From NCBI RefSeq assembly GCF_014647635.1, contig NZ_BMPO01000007.1, forward strand, positions 62,001-126,000: 64,000 bases of DNA, read 5' to 3'. The notes under the pieces were generated by a model. The model ran no database searches. It was not told the origin of the DNA and saw only the letters and a program-made list of their open reading frames with translations. The stretch is from Pseudomonas matsuisoli (GTDB lineage Bacteria; Pseudomonadota; Gammaproteobacteria; Pseudomonadales; Pseudomonadaceae). Each line of letters starts with the position of its first letter. Position 1 is the first letter of the stretch. Position numbers and translations under genes: made by a program. Shown in pieces: positions 43,309 through 51,474 of the stretch.

Positions 43309-44597
43309 CGATGATCATTGCGTTCATGCTCCTGGGGCTGATCCTGCTGATCATCCTAAATGTCCCGATCGGCATTTCGCTGGCGTTGGTCGGCGCGATC
43401 GCCATGTTTGCCAGCTATGGCGTGGATGCCCTGCCAAACATCGCGCTCACGATGTTCGAAGGCGCGACGAACTTCCCGCTACTGGCCATCCCGCTGTTCA
43501 TCCTCGCTGGCGCGATCATGAATGCGTCGAGTATCTCGCGCCGGCTGATCAACCTTGCATCCGCGATGCTCGGCTTCATCAAAGGCGGATTGTCGATGGT
43601 CACCATCGGCTCTTCGATCTTCTTCGCCGAAATCAGCGGGTCATCGGTCGCGGGTGTCGCGGCGCTGGGCAGCGTGCTGATCCCGGCGATGAAGAAGAAG
43701 GGCTACTCGAAAGAGTTCTCAGCGGCGATTTCCTCCTCCGCCGCAACCCTGGCGATCATCCTGCCGCCCTCCATCCCGATGATCCTGTACGCGGTGATTT
43801 CGGGTGAATCCGTGGTGAAGATGTTCGTCGCCGGCATCCTGCCCGGCATCATCGGCGCGATGGGTTTAGCCGGTATGTCCTACTACCTCGCGGTCCGTAA
43901 CAACTACCCCTCAGAAGGACGCTTCCAGGCTTCCGTACTGTGGACGGCCTTCAAGGAAGCGGCCTGGGCGTTGCTGATTCCGGTGGTCATCCTCGGCGGG
44001 ATATTTGGCGGTCTGGTCACCGCAACGGAAGGTGCCGGTCTTGCCGTCGTCGTTGCGTTGTTCGTCAGTGCCGTCATCTATCGCGAGTTCAACTTGCGGA
44101 CGCTGTGGAAGGCCTGCATCGAGGGTGGCATCCAAACCGCCGTGGTCATGCTGCTGGTGGCGAGCTCCGCGTTGATTGGCGTCTACCTCACGGAGACCCA
44201 GCTGCCCCAGCAGCTGGCCGGCTCCATCGCCGACATCACCAACAACAAGTACGTGGTGCTGGCGCTGCTGAACGTGCTGTTCCTCATCCTCGGCATGTTC
44301 CTGCACTCCGCCGCGGCCATCATCCTCGTCGTCCCCATCGTGCTGCCCCTGGTGGTCGCGGTCGGTATCGACCCGCTCCACTTCGGCATCATCGTCACGC
44401 TTAACCTTGCCATCGGCCAGCAGACGCCCCCGGTCGCCAGCGTACTGATCGCCGCGTGTTCGATCGCCAAGGCGGACATCTGGAAAACGACCTGGGTGAA
44501 CCTCTGGTTCATCGGCGTCCTGTTCGCGGTGCTGATGGTGAACACCTACCTGCCCGACGTCGCGCTCGTTCTGGTGCGCGTGTTCTACGGGAGCTAG
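43305..44597 (+). CDS. dctM: TRAP transporter large permease (DctM family)
   Basis: 430 residues, about 11-12 membrane helices and a re-entrant core. Family segments include NVPIGISLALVGAIAMF, FPLLAIPLFILAGAIMN, SSIFFAEISGSSVAGVAALG, ISSSAATLAIILPPSIPMIL and NLAIGQQTPPVASVLIAAC. It moves substrate with sodium ions across the inner membrane. Start overlaps dctQ by 4 nt. Confidence 0.96.
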   Translation: MTMIIAFMLLGLILLIILNVPIGISLALVGAIAMFASYGVDALPNIALTMFEGATNFPLLAIPLFILAGAIMNASSISRRLINLASAMLGFIKGGLSMVTIGSSIFFAEISGSSVAGVAALGSVLIPAMKKKGYSKEFSAAISSSAATLAIILPPSIPMILYAVISGESVVKMFVAGILPGIIGAMGLAGMSYYLAVRNNYPSEGRFQASVLWTAFKEAAWALLIPVVILGGIFGGLVTATEGAGLAVVVALFVSAVIYREFNLRTLWKACIEGGIQTAVVMLLVASSALIGVYLTETQLPQQLAGSIADITNNKYVVLALLNVLFLILGMFLHSAAAIILVVPIVLPLVVAVGIDPLHFGIIVTLNLAIGQQTPPVASVLIAACSIAKADIWKTTWVNLWFIGVLFAVLMVNTYLPDVALVLVRVFYGS

Positions 44598-44709
44598 GCA
44601 TGAATACCCCGTAACGCCACGACTTACCGCTTCACGCACCGACACTCCGCTCCGGCGGACTGTCCGGTGGCGTGCGGCCTGAATTTGACGAACCGAATCA
44701 GGACTTCAC

Positions 44710-45495
44710 ATGAATCAAGACGAGATCTACCTCGAAAAAGACGGTCACCTGGGCTGGATCAGGTTCAATCGCCCGGACGTCCGAAACGCCATGACCTGGC
44801 ACATGTACGACCGGTTGGAAGCGCTGGCGAATGAAGTCGAGGCCGACGACGACATCAAGGTCGTCGTGTTTCGCGGCGTAGGGGGCGAAGCCTTCGTCGC
44901 CGGCACCGACATCCGCCAGTTCACCGACTTTTCCAGCGGCGCCGATGGCGTCGACTATGAAGTCCGCATCGACCGCGTCGTCGAGCGTGTAGAGCGGATC
45001 GCCAAGCCAACCGTCGCCTTGCTCGAAGGATTCTGCGTCGGCGGCGGCGCGACCATCGCCCTCGCCTGCGACTTCCGCTACGCCACGCCAGCGCTGAAGT
45101 TCGGCGCGCCGATTGCCCGCACCCTGGGCAATTGCCTCTCCATCGCGAACATCTCCCGGCTCGTGGACTTGCTGGGCGTCGCCCGAACTAAGGAAGTCCT
45201 GATGCTAGGGACCCTCGCAGATGCGGATACCGCATTAAGCGCAGGCCTGGTGAATGCCCTTCACCCGGCCGAAACCATCGAGGCCGCCGTACGCCAGGTC
45301 GCTGAACGACTCACCCAAAACGCCCCGCTGACGTTGAACGCCGTCAAGGAAGCGGTTCGCCGTACACAGGCGCACCGCCGTCTGCCCGCCGAAGGAGGTG
45401 AAGACCTAATCCGCAGTTGCTACGGCAGCCAGGACTTCCGGAACGCCGTGCGCTCCTTCCTCGACAAGACGCCTCACCAATGGCGCGGCAACTGA
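44710..45495 (+). CDS. Enoyl-CoA hydratase/isomerase-family (crotonase) protein
   Basis: 261 residues. The crotonase fold shows the two oxyanion-hole stretches, EAFVAGTDIRQF (about residues 58-69) and EGFCVGGGATIALACDFRYA (about 100-119). The region KFGAPIARTLGNCLS, where hydratases carry a catalytic Glu, lacks an obvious one, so the reaction may be isomerisation, hydrolysis or a C-C step rather than hydration. It acts on a CoA thioester, probably formed by the downstream CoA-transferase from the TRAP-imported acid. It starts 112 bp after dctM on the same strand. Confidence 0.88.
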   Translation: MNQDEIYLEKDGHLGWIRFNRPDVRNAMTWHMYDRLEALANEVEADDDIKVVVFRGVGGEAFVAGTDIRQFTDFSSGADGVDYEVRIDRVVERVERIAKPTVALLEGFCVGGGATIALACDFRYATPALKFGAPIARTLGNCLSIANISRLVDLLGVARTKEVLMLGTLADADTALSAGLVNALHPAETIEAAVRQVAERLTQNAPLTLNAVKEAVRRTQAHRRLPAEGGEDLIRSCYGSQDFRNAVRSFLDKTPHQWRGN

Positions 45496-45540
45496 AACGA
45501 CATCGCGATCTTTCCCCTATCGAATCTTGAGGTGAACACC

Positions 45541-46728
45541 ATGTTGGCTTTGGAAAACGTACGCGTCCTGGATATCTCACAAATCATGGCCGGCCCCTAT
45601 TGCACGATGGTGCTGGGCGACCTCGGCGCCGAGATCATCAAAATCGAAAAGACCAATGGCGGCGACGACAGCCGTCAGATGGGCCCCTACATCAATGAAG
45701 AGTCCACGTGCTTCGCGCAGATCAACCGCAACAAGCGCAGCGTGGCCCTGAACCTGAAATCAGACGCCGGCAAACGCGTCTTCTTCGAGCTGGCGAAAAG
45801 CGCCGACATCATCGTCGAGAACTACCGACCCGGCGTCACGGAGTCCCTTGGCATCGACTACGAGTCGGTTCGCCAGATCAACCCCGGCATCGTCTACTGC
45901 TCGATTTCCGGCTACGGCCAGACCGGGCCTTACCGTCACAAAGGTGGCTTCGATCTGGTCGCCCAAGGCATGACCGGGTTGATGTCGATGACCGGCGAGC
46001 CCGACCGTCGACCGCTGAAAACAGGCATCGCCGTGTACGACATCGGCGCCGGCATCACCGCCGCCTATTCGGTGCTCGCCGCCTATGTGCACAAGCTGCG
46101 CACGGGTGATGGCCAGCACGTGGACGTCGCCATTGCCGAATGTGGCTTGCCCTGGTTCACCTGGGAAGCCGCCGCCTATTTCGGCGCCGGCACCCTGCCG
46201 CAAGCCACGGGATGGCGTCACCGCGTGTCCGCTCCGTATCAAGCGCTAAAAACCCGCGACAGCTATCTCATGCTCGGCTGTGCCAACCAACGCACTTGGG
46301 AACGGCTCTGCAATGACGTGATCGGCAAACCGGAGTGGCTTACCGATCCGCGCTTCGTCACCAACCTCGCCCGCGGCCAAAACGTCGAGGCATTGGAAGC
46401 AGAGCTGGAAGCCATTCTCGCCGAGCAAGACAACAGCTACTGGCTCGAACGCTGCGAAACGGCAGGCGTGCCAGCAGGGCCGATCAATACCTTCGCCGAG
46501 GCTGTGCAAAACGAGCATTACCTGGCGCGCGAAATGGTTCAGGAGCTGGACCATCCGGTGATCGGGAAGATGAAGACGATCGGCTTCGCCAGCAAACTCT
46601 CGGCGACACCGCCGCGCATCCGTCGGCCAGCGCCGTTGTTTGGGCAGCATACGGATGAGGTGTTGGCGGAGCTGGGCATTGCGAGTTCTCAGGTTCAGGA
46701 GATGAGGGCTGAGGGGGCGGTGAAATAA
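45541..46728 (+). CDS. Class III (CaiB/BaiF) CoA-transferase
   Basis: 395 residues from the ATG at 45541 (GAGG 8 nt upstream); a GTG at 45532 would overlap its own site. MLALENVRVLDISQIMAGPY then LGDLGAEIIKIE is the family's N-terminal signature. The catalytic Asp is in GGFDLVAQGMTGLMSMTGEP (near residue 143). It moves CoA from a donor thioester to a carboxylate, as formyl-CoA or succinyl-CoA transferases do. As the last gene of the TRAP operon it probably activates the imported acid for the crotonase. The exact acid cannot be told from sequence. Confidence 0.93.
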   Translation: MLALENVRVLDISQIMAGPYCTMVLGDLGAEIIKIEKTNGGDDSRQMGPYINEESTCFAQINRNKRSVALNLKSDAGKRVFFELAKSADIIVENYRPGVTESLGIDYESVRQINPGIVYCSISGYGQTGPYRHKGGFDLVAQGMTGLMSMTGEPDRRPLKTGIAVYDIGAGITAAYSVLAAYVHKLRTGDGQHVDVAIAECGLPWFTWEAAAYFGAGTLPQATGWRHRVSAPYQALKTRDSYLMLGCANQRTWERLCNDVIGKPEWLTDPRFVTNLARGQNVEALEAELEAILAEQDNSYWLERCETAGVPAGPINTFAEAVQNEHYLAREMVQELDHPVIGKMKTIGFASKLSATPPRIRRPAPLFGQHTDEVLAELGIASSQVQEMRAEGAVK

Positions 46729-46908
46729 AGGAGGCAACGCCTGCGTTCTGTGTATGCCGCAATGGCGTGCGCAGAACGTTACCCGACAAGTCGAGACAAA
46801 AATCGGCGGCTGTATTGTTGGCCCGTATCAACACAACAATTAAGCGTCTTTCGCTTCACAGATTCTCGCTAAGTCCCTGCAGCACACGAAGATAGTCCAT
46901 CCTCTGTT

Positions 46909-47044
46909 TGTAGCCCACAAGCCACAAAAGTCGCTTATATCAATTATTTTGTAGCCTGTAAGCTACATTTACGACTTGTCCACTTTGTAGCCTAGAAGCT
47001 ACATTCCTGAGACAAAGCTGAATTATTGATGCCCAGGGGCTACA
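46909..47044. promoter_or_regulatory. Array of three or four HipB-type operators
   Basis: Three 18-bp inverted repeats of form TGTAGCC-N4-AGCTACA occur: 46909-46926 (TGTAGCCCACAAGCCACA, one mismatch), 46950-46967 (TGTAGCCTGTAAGCTACA) and 46986-47003 (TGTAGCCTAGAAGCTACA). A degenerate fourth (about 47027-47044) reaches the hipB start. Spacings are 41, 36 and 41 bp. The array is the expected autoregulatory region of a hipBA operon, where HipB dimers wrap DNA cooperatively. Confidence 0.85.
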
Positions 47045-47047
47045 AAA

Positions 47048-47308
47048 ATGTCTTCTCTGTTCGATGTTGCCGAGATGCTAAAGCAGGCACGCCTTGAGGC
47101 GAAGCTTAGCCAGACGGCCCTGGCCGACCGTGCAGGCGTATCTCGCTCCACAGTGGCGCGTATGGAAACACTCGCCAAAGGCGATATGAGCGTAACGGCA
47201 CTGGTCCGACTGCTGGAAGCAGCCGGCTACGACTTGAAATTGGTGAAAGCCGGTCACGAAAGGACCGTTGAAGACATTCTCAACGAACAACGTTCAGGGA
47301 ACATCTGA
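47048..47308 (+). CDS. hipB: HipB-type XRE antitoxin and repressor
   Basis: 86 residues. The HTH is LKQARLEAKLSQTALADRAG then VSRSTVARMETLAKGDMSVT, with the C-terminal LLEAAGYDLKLVKAGHERTV and a flexible tail. HipB dimers bind the upstream inverted repeats and hold HipA inactive. It ends 2 bp before hipA, the standard hipBA spacing. The ATG follows AGGGG within the last operator half-site, so bound HipB would cover the ribosome site region in DNA. Confidence 0.9.
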   Translation: MSSLFDVAEMLKQARLEAKLSQTALADRAGVSRSTVARMETLAKGDMSVTALVRLLEAAGYDLKLVKAGHERTVEDILNEQRSGNI

Positions 47309-47310
47309 TC

Positions 47311-48642
47311 ATGATTCTTGACGTGCATGTCCGCTCGAAACAAGTCGCCAAGCTTTATCGCGAGCGAGACGAATATGTTCTGAGGTACCTGCCTGACGCG
47401 GCTCCAGACGACTTCGTCAGCTTGGCGATGCCCGTCCGCGAACAGCCTTGGCGCTGGCCGCGTGACCTCTTTCCGTTTTTTCGCCAGAACCTCCCGGAAG
47501 GGTACTTACTGAACGTCATCCGCGAAGAGTTCGGCCCGTTGCTGGACGGTACCGACCTGTCGCTGCTGGCTTTAGTAGGAGGGAGCGGTATTGGCAGAGT
47601 CGCCATCACGCCTGAAGGTATTCGACCCGGAATCGATATCGAGCCGCTGGAGATAAACCATCTGCTCAAGGCGGAAAACACCAGCCAAAAATTCGCGGCA
47701 TTGGTACGGCAATACGCTCGTGTAGCGGTCTCGGGGGTCGTTCCAAAATTCATTGCAACCGATACCAAGCAACCTCAGAGCCCCTTGGGCAAGCCGACCC
47801 TTCGGACGAACCGCCACATCATCAAAGGCTCCGATGACGCCACTCCGTATCTAGGCTTCAACGAGTTCTACACCATGCGCGTGCTCGCACGACTTAATGT
47901 CGTGCCCGTCGCCGAGTGCCGAATGTCTGAAGACGGCAAGATTCTGGTGGTCGATCGCTTTGATGTGGATCAGCACGGAATCCCAAGTTATGGGGTCGAG
48001 GATGCCTGCGGCCTGCTGGGTTTACCGCCACATGAAAAATACGCACCGACTACCGAAAAAGTGTGGAACGCGACCCGAGCCTACATCCCCGCCGAGCGCC
48101 TCCAGGCCCAACGGGAACATCTGGGATGGCAGTTGCTGACCAACTACGTGGTGCGTAACGCGGATTGCCACTCGAAGAACATCGCGTTGTTCTACACCTC
48201 TCGCACCGATGTGGCCTTCACGCCGGTCTATGACCTGGTGACCACTCAGGCCTACCCGCGCTTCGCAGAAAGCCCGCCAGGGCTATCGATTGGTGGCAGG
48301 CAAACCTGGACTCCAGGCCGCTCGCTGGAGTCGTTCTTCAAGGCCGTCCTGAGCATTCCCCCACGGCAGTACGCGACCATGGTCGAACAGCTTTGCGAGT
48401 CAGCCGTGGTGGTGGGTAAAGAAGTAATCGAATCCTCGAAAAACGAACCCGCATGGCGCAACGTTGCCAAGCACATGGTGCACGCCTGGAATGACGGCAT
48501 GGAAACCCTGCGTAGCCCGAAAGCGGCACCACAGTGGCGCGGCTTGGACAGCGCCATCGCCGAAGCCGGCTTCTCAGGACCGCGCAAACCCGAGCGCAGC
48601 CGACAAGCCATTGGCCGCTCCGAACTGTTAGGGAAAAGGTAA
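47311..48642 (+). CDS. hipA: HipA-type serine/threonine kinase toxin
   Basis: 443 residues. The N-terminal HipA subdomain includes LFPFFRQNLPEGYLLNVIRE and LLALVGGSGIGRVAI. ATP-binding SGVVPKFIA is followed by the lysine-containing IIKGSDD. The catalytic loop is NYVVRNADCHSKNIALF with Asp, His and Asn in place, and the metal-binding Asp lies in TPVYDLVTTQ. HipA phosphorylates glutamyl-tRNA synthetase in E. coli and induces persistence. All key residues are present, so the toxin should be active. Directly follows hipB; a C-terminal basic extension (PRKPERSRQAIGRSELLGKR) is slightly long for the family. Confidence 0.93.
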   Translation: MILDVHVRSKQVAKLYRERDEYVLRYLPDAAPDDFVSLAMPVREQPWRWPRDLFPFFRQNLPEGYLLNVIREEFGPLLDGTDLSLLALVGGSGIGRVAITPEGIRPGIDIEPLEINHLLKAENTSQKFAALVRQYARVAVSGVVPKFIATDTKQPQSPLGKPTLRTNRHIIKGSDDATPYLGFNEFYTMRVLARLNVVPVAECRMSEDGKILVVDRFDVDQHGIPSYGVEDACGLLGLPPHEKYAPTTEKVWNATRAYIPAERLQAQREHLGWQLLTNYVVRNADCHSKNIALFYTSRTDVAFTPVYDLVTTQAYPRFAESPPGLSIGGRQTWTPGRSLESFFKAVLSIPPRQYATMVEQLCESAVVVGKEVIESSKNEPAWRNVAKHMVHAWNDGMETLRSPKAAPQWRGLDSAIAEAGFSGPRKPERSRQAIGRSELLGKR

Positions 48643-48846
48643 GGCCCTGATAGTGATGTCGGCGATATGCATTACAGGGACCGGTGAAAAGACGACCTAA
48701 TTGAAGCAGCGCGGCAGGTCGGGCATGTAACGGCCGGCCACCTACAGATGCCGCTGCCCTATACCCACGCATCCGAACCAACCCTCTTCCCAATACCGCG
48801 GCTGCGACTTCCTATTGATCCCAGGCCAAGATTTGGAAGCAAGCCC
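48643..48846. other. Gap after hipA, nothing identified
   Basis: No terminator of good quality or coding frame with support is seen in these 200 bp. Confidence 0.35.
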
Positions 48847-48984
48847 ATGCCTCGACGTCTAAAAGACGAACGATGCTTGCATCCTCTTGAGCGAAACGAA
48901 GCAATTGGCCATTATCTGCGCCAGTGCCAAACAGTTCACACTTTGGCACCCCAACTGGCCCGGATAGCCGGCGCTATGGACTAG
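48847..48984 (+). CDS. Possible small basic protein upstream of the NERD gene
   Basis: 45 residues starting MPRRLKDERCLHPLERNEAI with GGAAG 7 nt before the ATG. It ends 24 bp before the NERD gene. It is rich in Arg, Leu and His, with two cysteines, and no family is recognised. It could be a leader peptide or a chance frame. Confidence 0.3.
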   Translation: MPRRLKDERCLHPLERNEAIGHYLRQCQTVHTLAPQLARIAGAMD

Positions 48985-49008
48985 CAACACTCACGGAAGA
49001 ACGCGCAC

Positions 49009-49779
49009 ATGGATCACGCGGTTATTTTCGCTCCATTGATAAGCATGATGAGCTGGCTGCTCCCAGCCATTTTCTTCATAGGCCTACTCAAAACGCCTTG
49101 GGCCAAAGGACATATCGGCGAAGGCCTCGTCCGCCTGTTCGCCCACTGGCGACTCGACAAACACACCTACCGGCGCCTGCACAACGTCACGCTCAACACG
49201 CCCGACGGCACCACGCAGATCGACCACATCTTCCTCTCGCCCTACGGCATCTTCGTACTCGAAACGAAGAACATGAGCGGCTGGATCTTCGGCAGCGAGA
49301 GGCAAGCGCAGTGGACCCAGAAGATCTACAAACGCACGTTCAAATTCCAGAACCCATTGCGGCAGAACTACAAGCACCTCAAGGCGCTGGAAGCCACCCT
49401 CGGCCTTAGCCTCGAGCATCTGCATTCGGTTATTACCTTTGTAGGCGGCAGTACATTCAAAACCGAAGTGCCGGCTAATGTGACCGAGGGTGTTGGGTTT
49501 ATTCGCTACATCAAGTCATTTCAGCAGCGGGTGTTCAGCGAAGCTGACGTGGACACCATGCTGCGAGCGCTGCAAACCGGGCGCCGTGCGCCGACATTCG
49601 CGACTCATCGTGAGCATGTGCAGAACTTAAAGCGGCGAAGCGATCCGACGGCTGAGCGGCAGTGCCCAAAGTGCAGCGGCGTGCTACTAATCCGCACGGT
49701 GAAGTCCGGTCCAAAAGCCGGGCAGCAATTCTGGGGCTGTTCGGCGTTTCCCAAGTGCAGAACCATGCAAAGCTTTTAA
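49009..49779 (+). CDS. NERD-domain nuclease-like protein with topoisomerase zinc finger
   Basis: 256 residues. An N-terminal membrane helix (about 8-27, PLISMMSWLLPAIFFIGLLK) is followed by the NERD domain: GHIGEGLVRLFAHWRLDKHT, the acidic TTQIDHIFLSPYGIFVLETK with the PD-(D/E)xK Asp-x-Glu-x-Lys pattern, and WTQKIYKRTFKFQNPLRQNY. The C-terminus is a topoisomerase I-type zinc finger, CPKCSGVLLIRTVKSGPKAG then FWGCSAFPKC (about 213-253). NERD proteins are predicted membrane-linked nucleases acting on DNA; several occur near defence genes. Lies between hipBA and the ABC-3C operon. Confidence 0.9.
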   Translation: MDHAVIFAPLISMMSWLLPAIFFIGLLKTPWAKGHIGEGLVRLFAHWRLDKHTYRRLHNVTLNTPDGTTQIDHIFLSPYGIFVLETKNMSGWIFGSERQAQWTQKIYKRTFKFQNPLRQNYKHLKALEATLGLSLEHLHSVITFVGGSTFKTEVPANVTEGVGFIRYIKSFQQRVFSEADVDTMLRALQTGRRAPTFATHREHVQNLKRRSDPTAERQCPKCSGVLLIRTVKSGPKAGQQFWGCSAFPKCRTMQSF

Positions 49780-49948
49780 CTGGCGGCCTTACCATCAACA
49801 CAGTGCCCGGAGTTGCAATGCCCATCTCAACCTACGACAAGTTTATTGATCCGATCCCACGCTACTTCGCCGCCATTCTCAAACTCGTCTATATACGAAC
49901 CAACTAATCGTTGCCGCCACCTAAAAGCGATTCAAATGAGAGGAAAGC

Positions 49949-50992
49949 ATGGGGCCGAGAAAGATACGGCAAAAACTAAATCATGCGAAATATCCACCAT
50001 CATCTTTAGTGCAGCTGTTAAGCCCTGATGACTGGGAAAACTTTATAGAAGACTGTTGCCGAGTATACATGGGCGACGGCGAGAAATATAAATTTGTCCA
50101 GCGAATTGGCGGAGCAGGCGATGCCGGGCGAGATATTGAAGCACGCTACACATTGGAGCTTTCTGACGGAATGTGGGATTTATTCCAGGCAAAGCACTAT
50201 ACATCAGCTATCGGCGAATCCACGTTATATCCAGAGCTAGCAAAAGTCATACACCACATAAGCATTAAAACCTATCCGTCGCCAAACTTTTACTACGTCT
50301 GTGCACCAAAGAACACAACACCGAAGCTGCATGACTTGATCGCCAAGCCAGACATTTTGAAAATAAAATTCCAGCAGAGCTGGACTGAGGGAAAGTACGG
50401 AATTGATCCAGAAAAATTCCCTCTCACAAAGGAAGCATTAGACATTCTAAGAAAATTTGATTTTTCAAAAATCAAAGAATACCCAATCAAAGACCTAATT
50501 GACCTGCATTCAAAAAACCATTTGGCTCATGAAATTCTTTTTGGCGTCGAATCAACCAGGGGGGATAACCCTGCAATCCCAGAACTACCCACTTCTAAAG
50601 AACTAATATATATAAATCAGCTACTTAAAGTTTACTCCGAGCATGGCGGCAGTGACCTCACTCTCGATCACGCACTTAAATCGGTGGAATATGGCGAGCA
50701 TCTAAGCGGGTGCAGAGGTGAATTTTATAGCGCTGAAGGACTAAAACGACTTAGTCGAGATGTATTTCCTGGGGAATTTGAAAGATTCTTAACAGCGGTA
50801 CTTGACGGAATTAAGCGTGTATCCGCGAGTCCTGTGCATAAAACCGGCATGGACCGACTAGAGTTAGTTCTTGAACGTGCATCGAATCTGCAGATTACCA
50901 ACAATCCATTATCTAGACGACTTTTGCCTGCAGATCTTCCTGGGGCTTGTCACCAACTAGTTAATGAAGAGAAATTAAAATGGGTAAAATAA
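49949..50992 (+). CDS. ABC-3C system nuclease component
   Basis: 347 residues. The N-terminal PD-(D/E)xK restriction-nuclease domain has QRIGGAGDAGRDIEARYTLE (Asp near 58 and 62) and WDLFQAKHY (Gln-x-Lys near 80-82), a Mrr/Cap4-like site. The C-terminal half (about 215-347) is helical and probably binds the middle component, as in ABC-three-component systems. It is visibly AT-rich, unlike the flanking NERD gene. It overlaps the next gene by 13 nt. Likely cuts DNA when the ATPase senses invading DNA; inferred from the family. Confidence 0.75.
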   Translation: MGPRKIRQKLNHAKYPPSSLVQLLSPDDWENFIEDCCRVYMGDGEKYKFVQRIGGAGDAGRDIEARYTLELSDGMWDLFQAKHYTSAIGESTLYPELAKVIHHISIKTYPSPNFYYVCAPKNTTPKLHDLIAKPDILKIKFQQSWTEGKYGIDPEKFPLTKEALDILRKFDFSKIKEYPIKDLIDLHSKNHLAHEILFGVESTRGDNPAIPELPTSKELIYINQLLKVYSEHGGSDLTLDHALKSVEYGEHLSGCRGEFYSAEGLKRLSRDVFPGEFERFLTAVLDGIKRVSASPVHKTGMDRLELVLERASNLQITNNPLSRRLLPADLPGACHQLVNEEKLKWVK

Positions 50993-51474
50993 ACCCTTTA
51001 GGAACAGCGCCTTTTAACTCACCCTATGAACTTGGGATTAGAATGGTGTACATGCTTAGCAGCCTATTCCCAAACGGCGCAGACTTGCAGAAATTAATTT
51101 TATTGGATTATGCAGCTATATACTCAGGTGATTTTGGAGGCCCCAATAGTCTACATACACCAGTACCCTTCAGAAATGCCGAACTTTATGGTAGACGAAA
51201 CCTTGTCCAAACAGGGCTTTATTTAATGTCCACAAAAGGACTCGTAGATGTCCAATTAGATAAAGACGGAATTACCTACTACGCCGGCGAAAACTCCAGA
51301 GCGCTAGTCGGCTCAATAGGGTCATCATACTCGCTAAATCTAGCACAGCGCTGTGAATGGGTAGTCCTACGCTATGGCTCGATAGACACCATTGAACTAA
51401 CTAATATCTTCCATGATATCGGGCGGCGCTGGGAGGCGGAAATTGATGGCTTCGCAAAGGGAGTGGACAGCTGA
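50980..51474 (+). CDS. ABC-3C system middle component
   Basis: 164 residues, no membrane helix. Segments such as FNSPYELGIRMVYMLSSLFP, LQKLILLDYAAIYSGDFGGP and RRNLVQTGLYLMSTKGLVDV form a winged-helix-like bundle typical of the small 'middle component' encoded between the effector and the ATPase in ABC-3C loci. It starts 13 nt inside the preceding gene, and its TGA shares one base with the next ATG (TGATG). The assignment leans on context. Confidence 0.65.
   Translation: MGKINPLGTAPFNSPYELGIRMVYMLSSLFPNGADLQKLILLDYAAIYSGDFGGPNSLHTPVPFRNAELYGRRNLVQTGLYLMSTKGLVDVQLDKDGITYYAGENSRALVGSIGSSYSLNLAQRCEWVVLRYGSIDTIELTNIFHDIGRRWEAEIDGFAKGVDS

Noticed and set aside
43911-44645. 244-codon minus-strand frame
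   Set aside because: Antisense to dctM; product is dominated by Asp, Gln, Arg and His, typical of reverse-read membrane genes.
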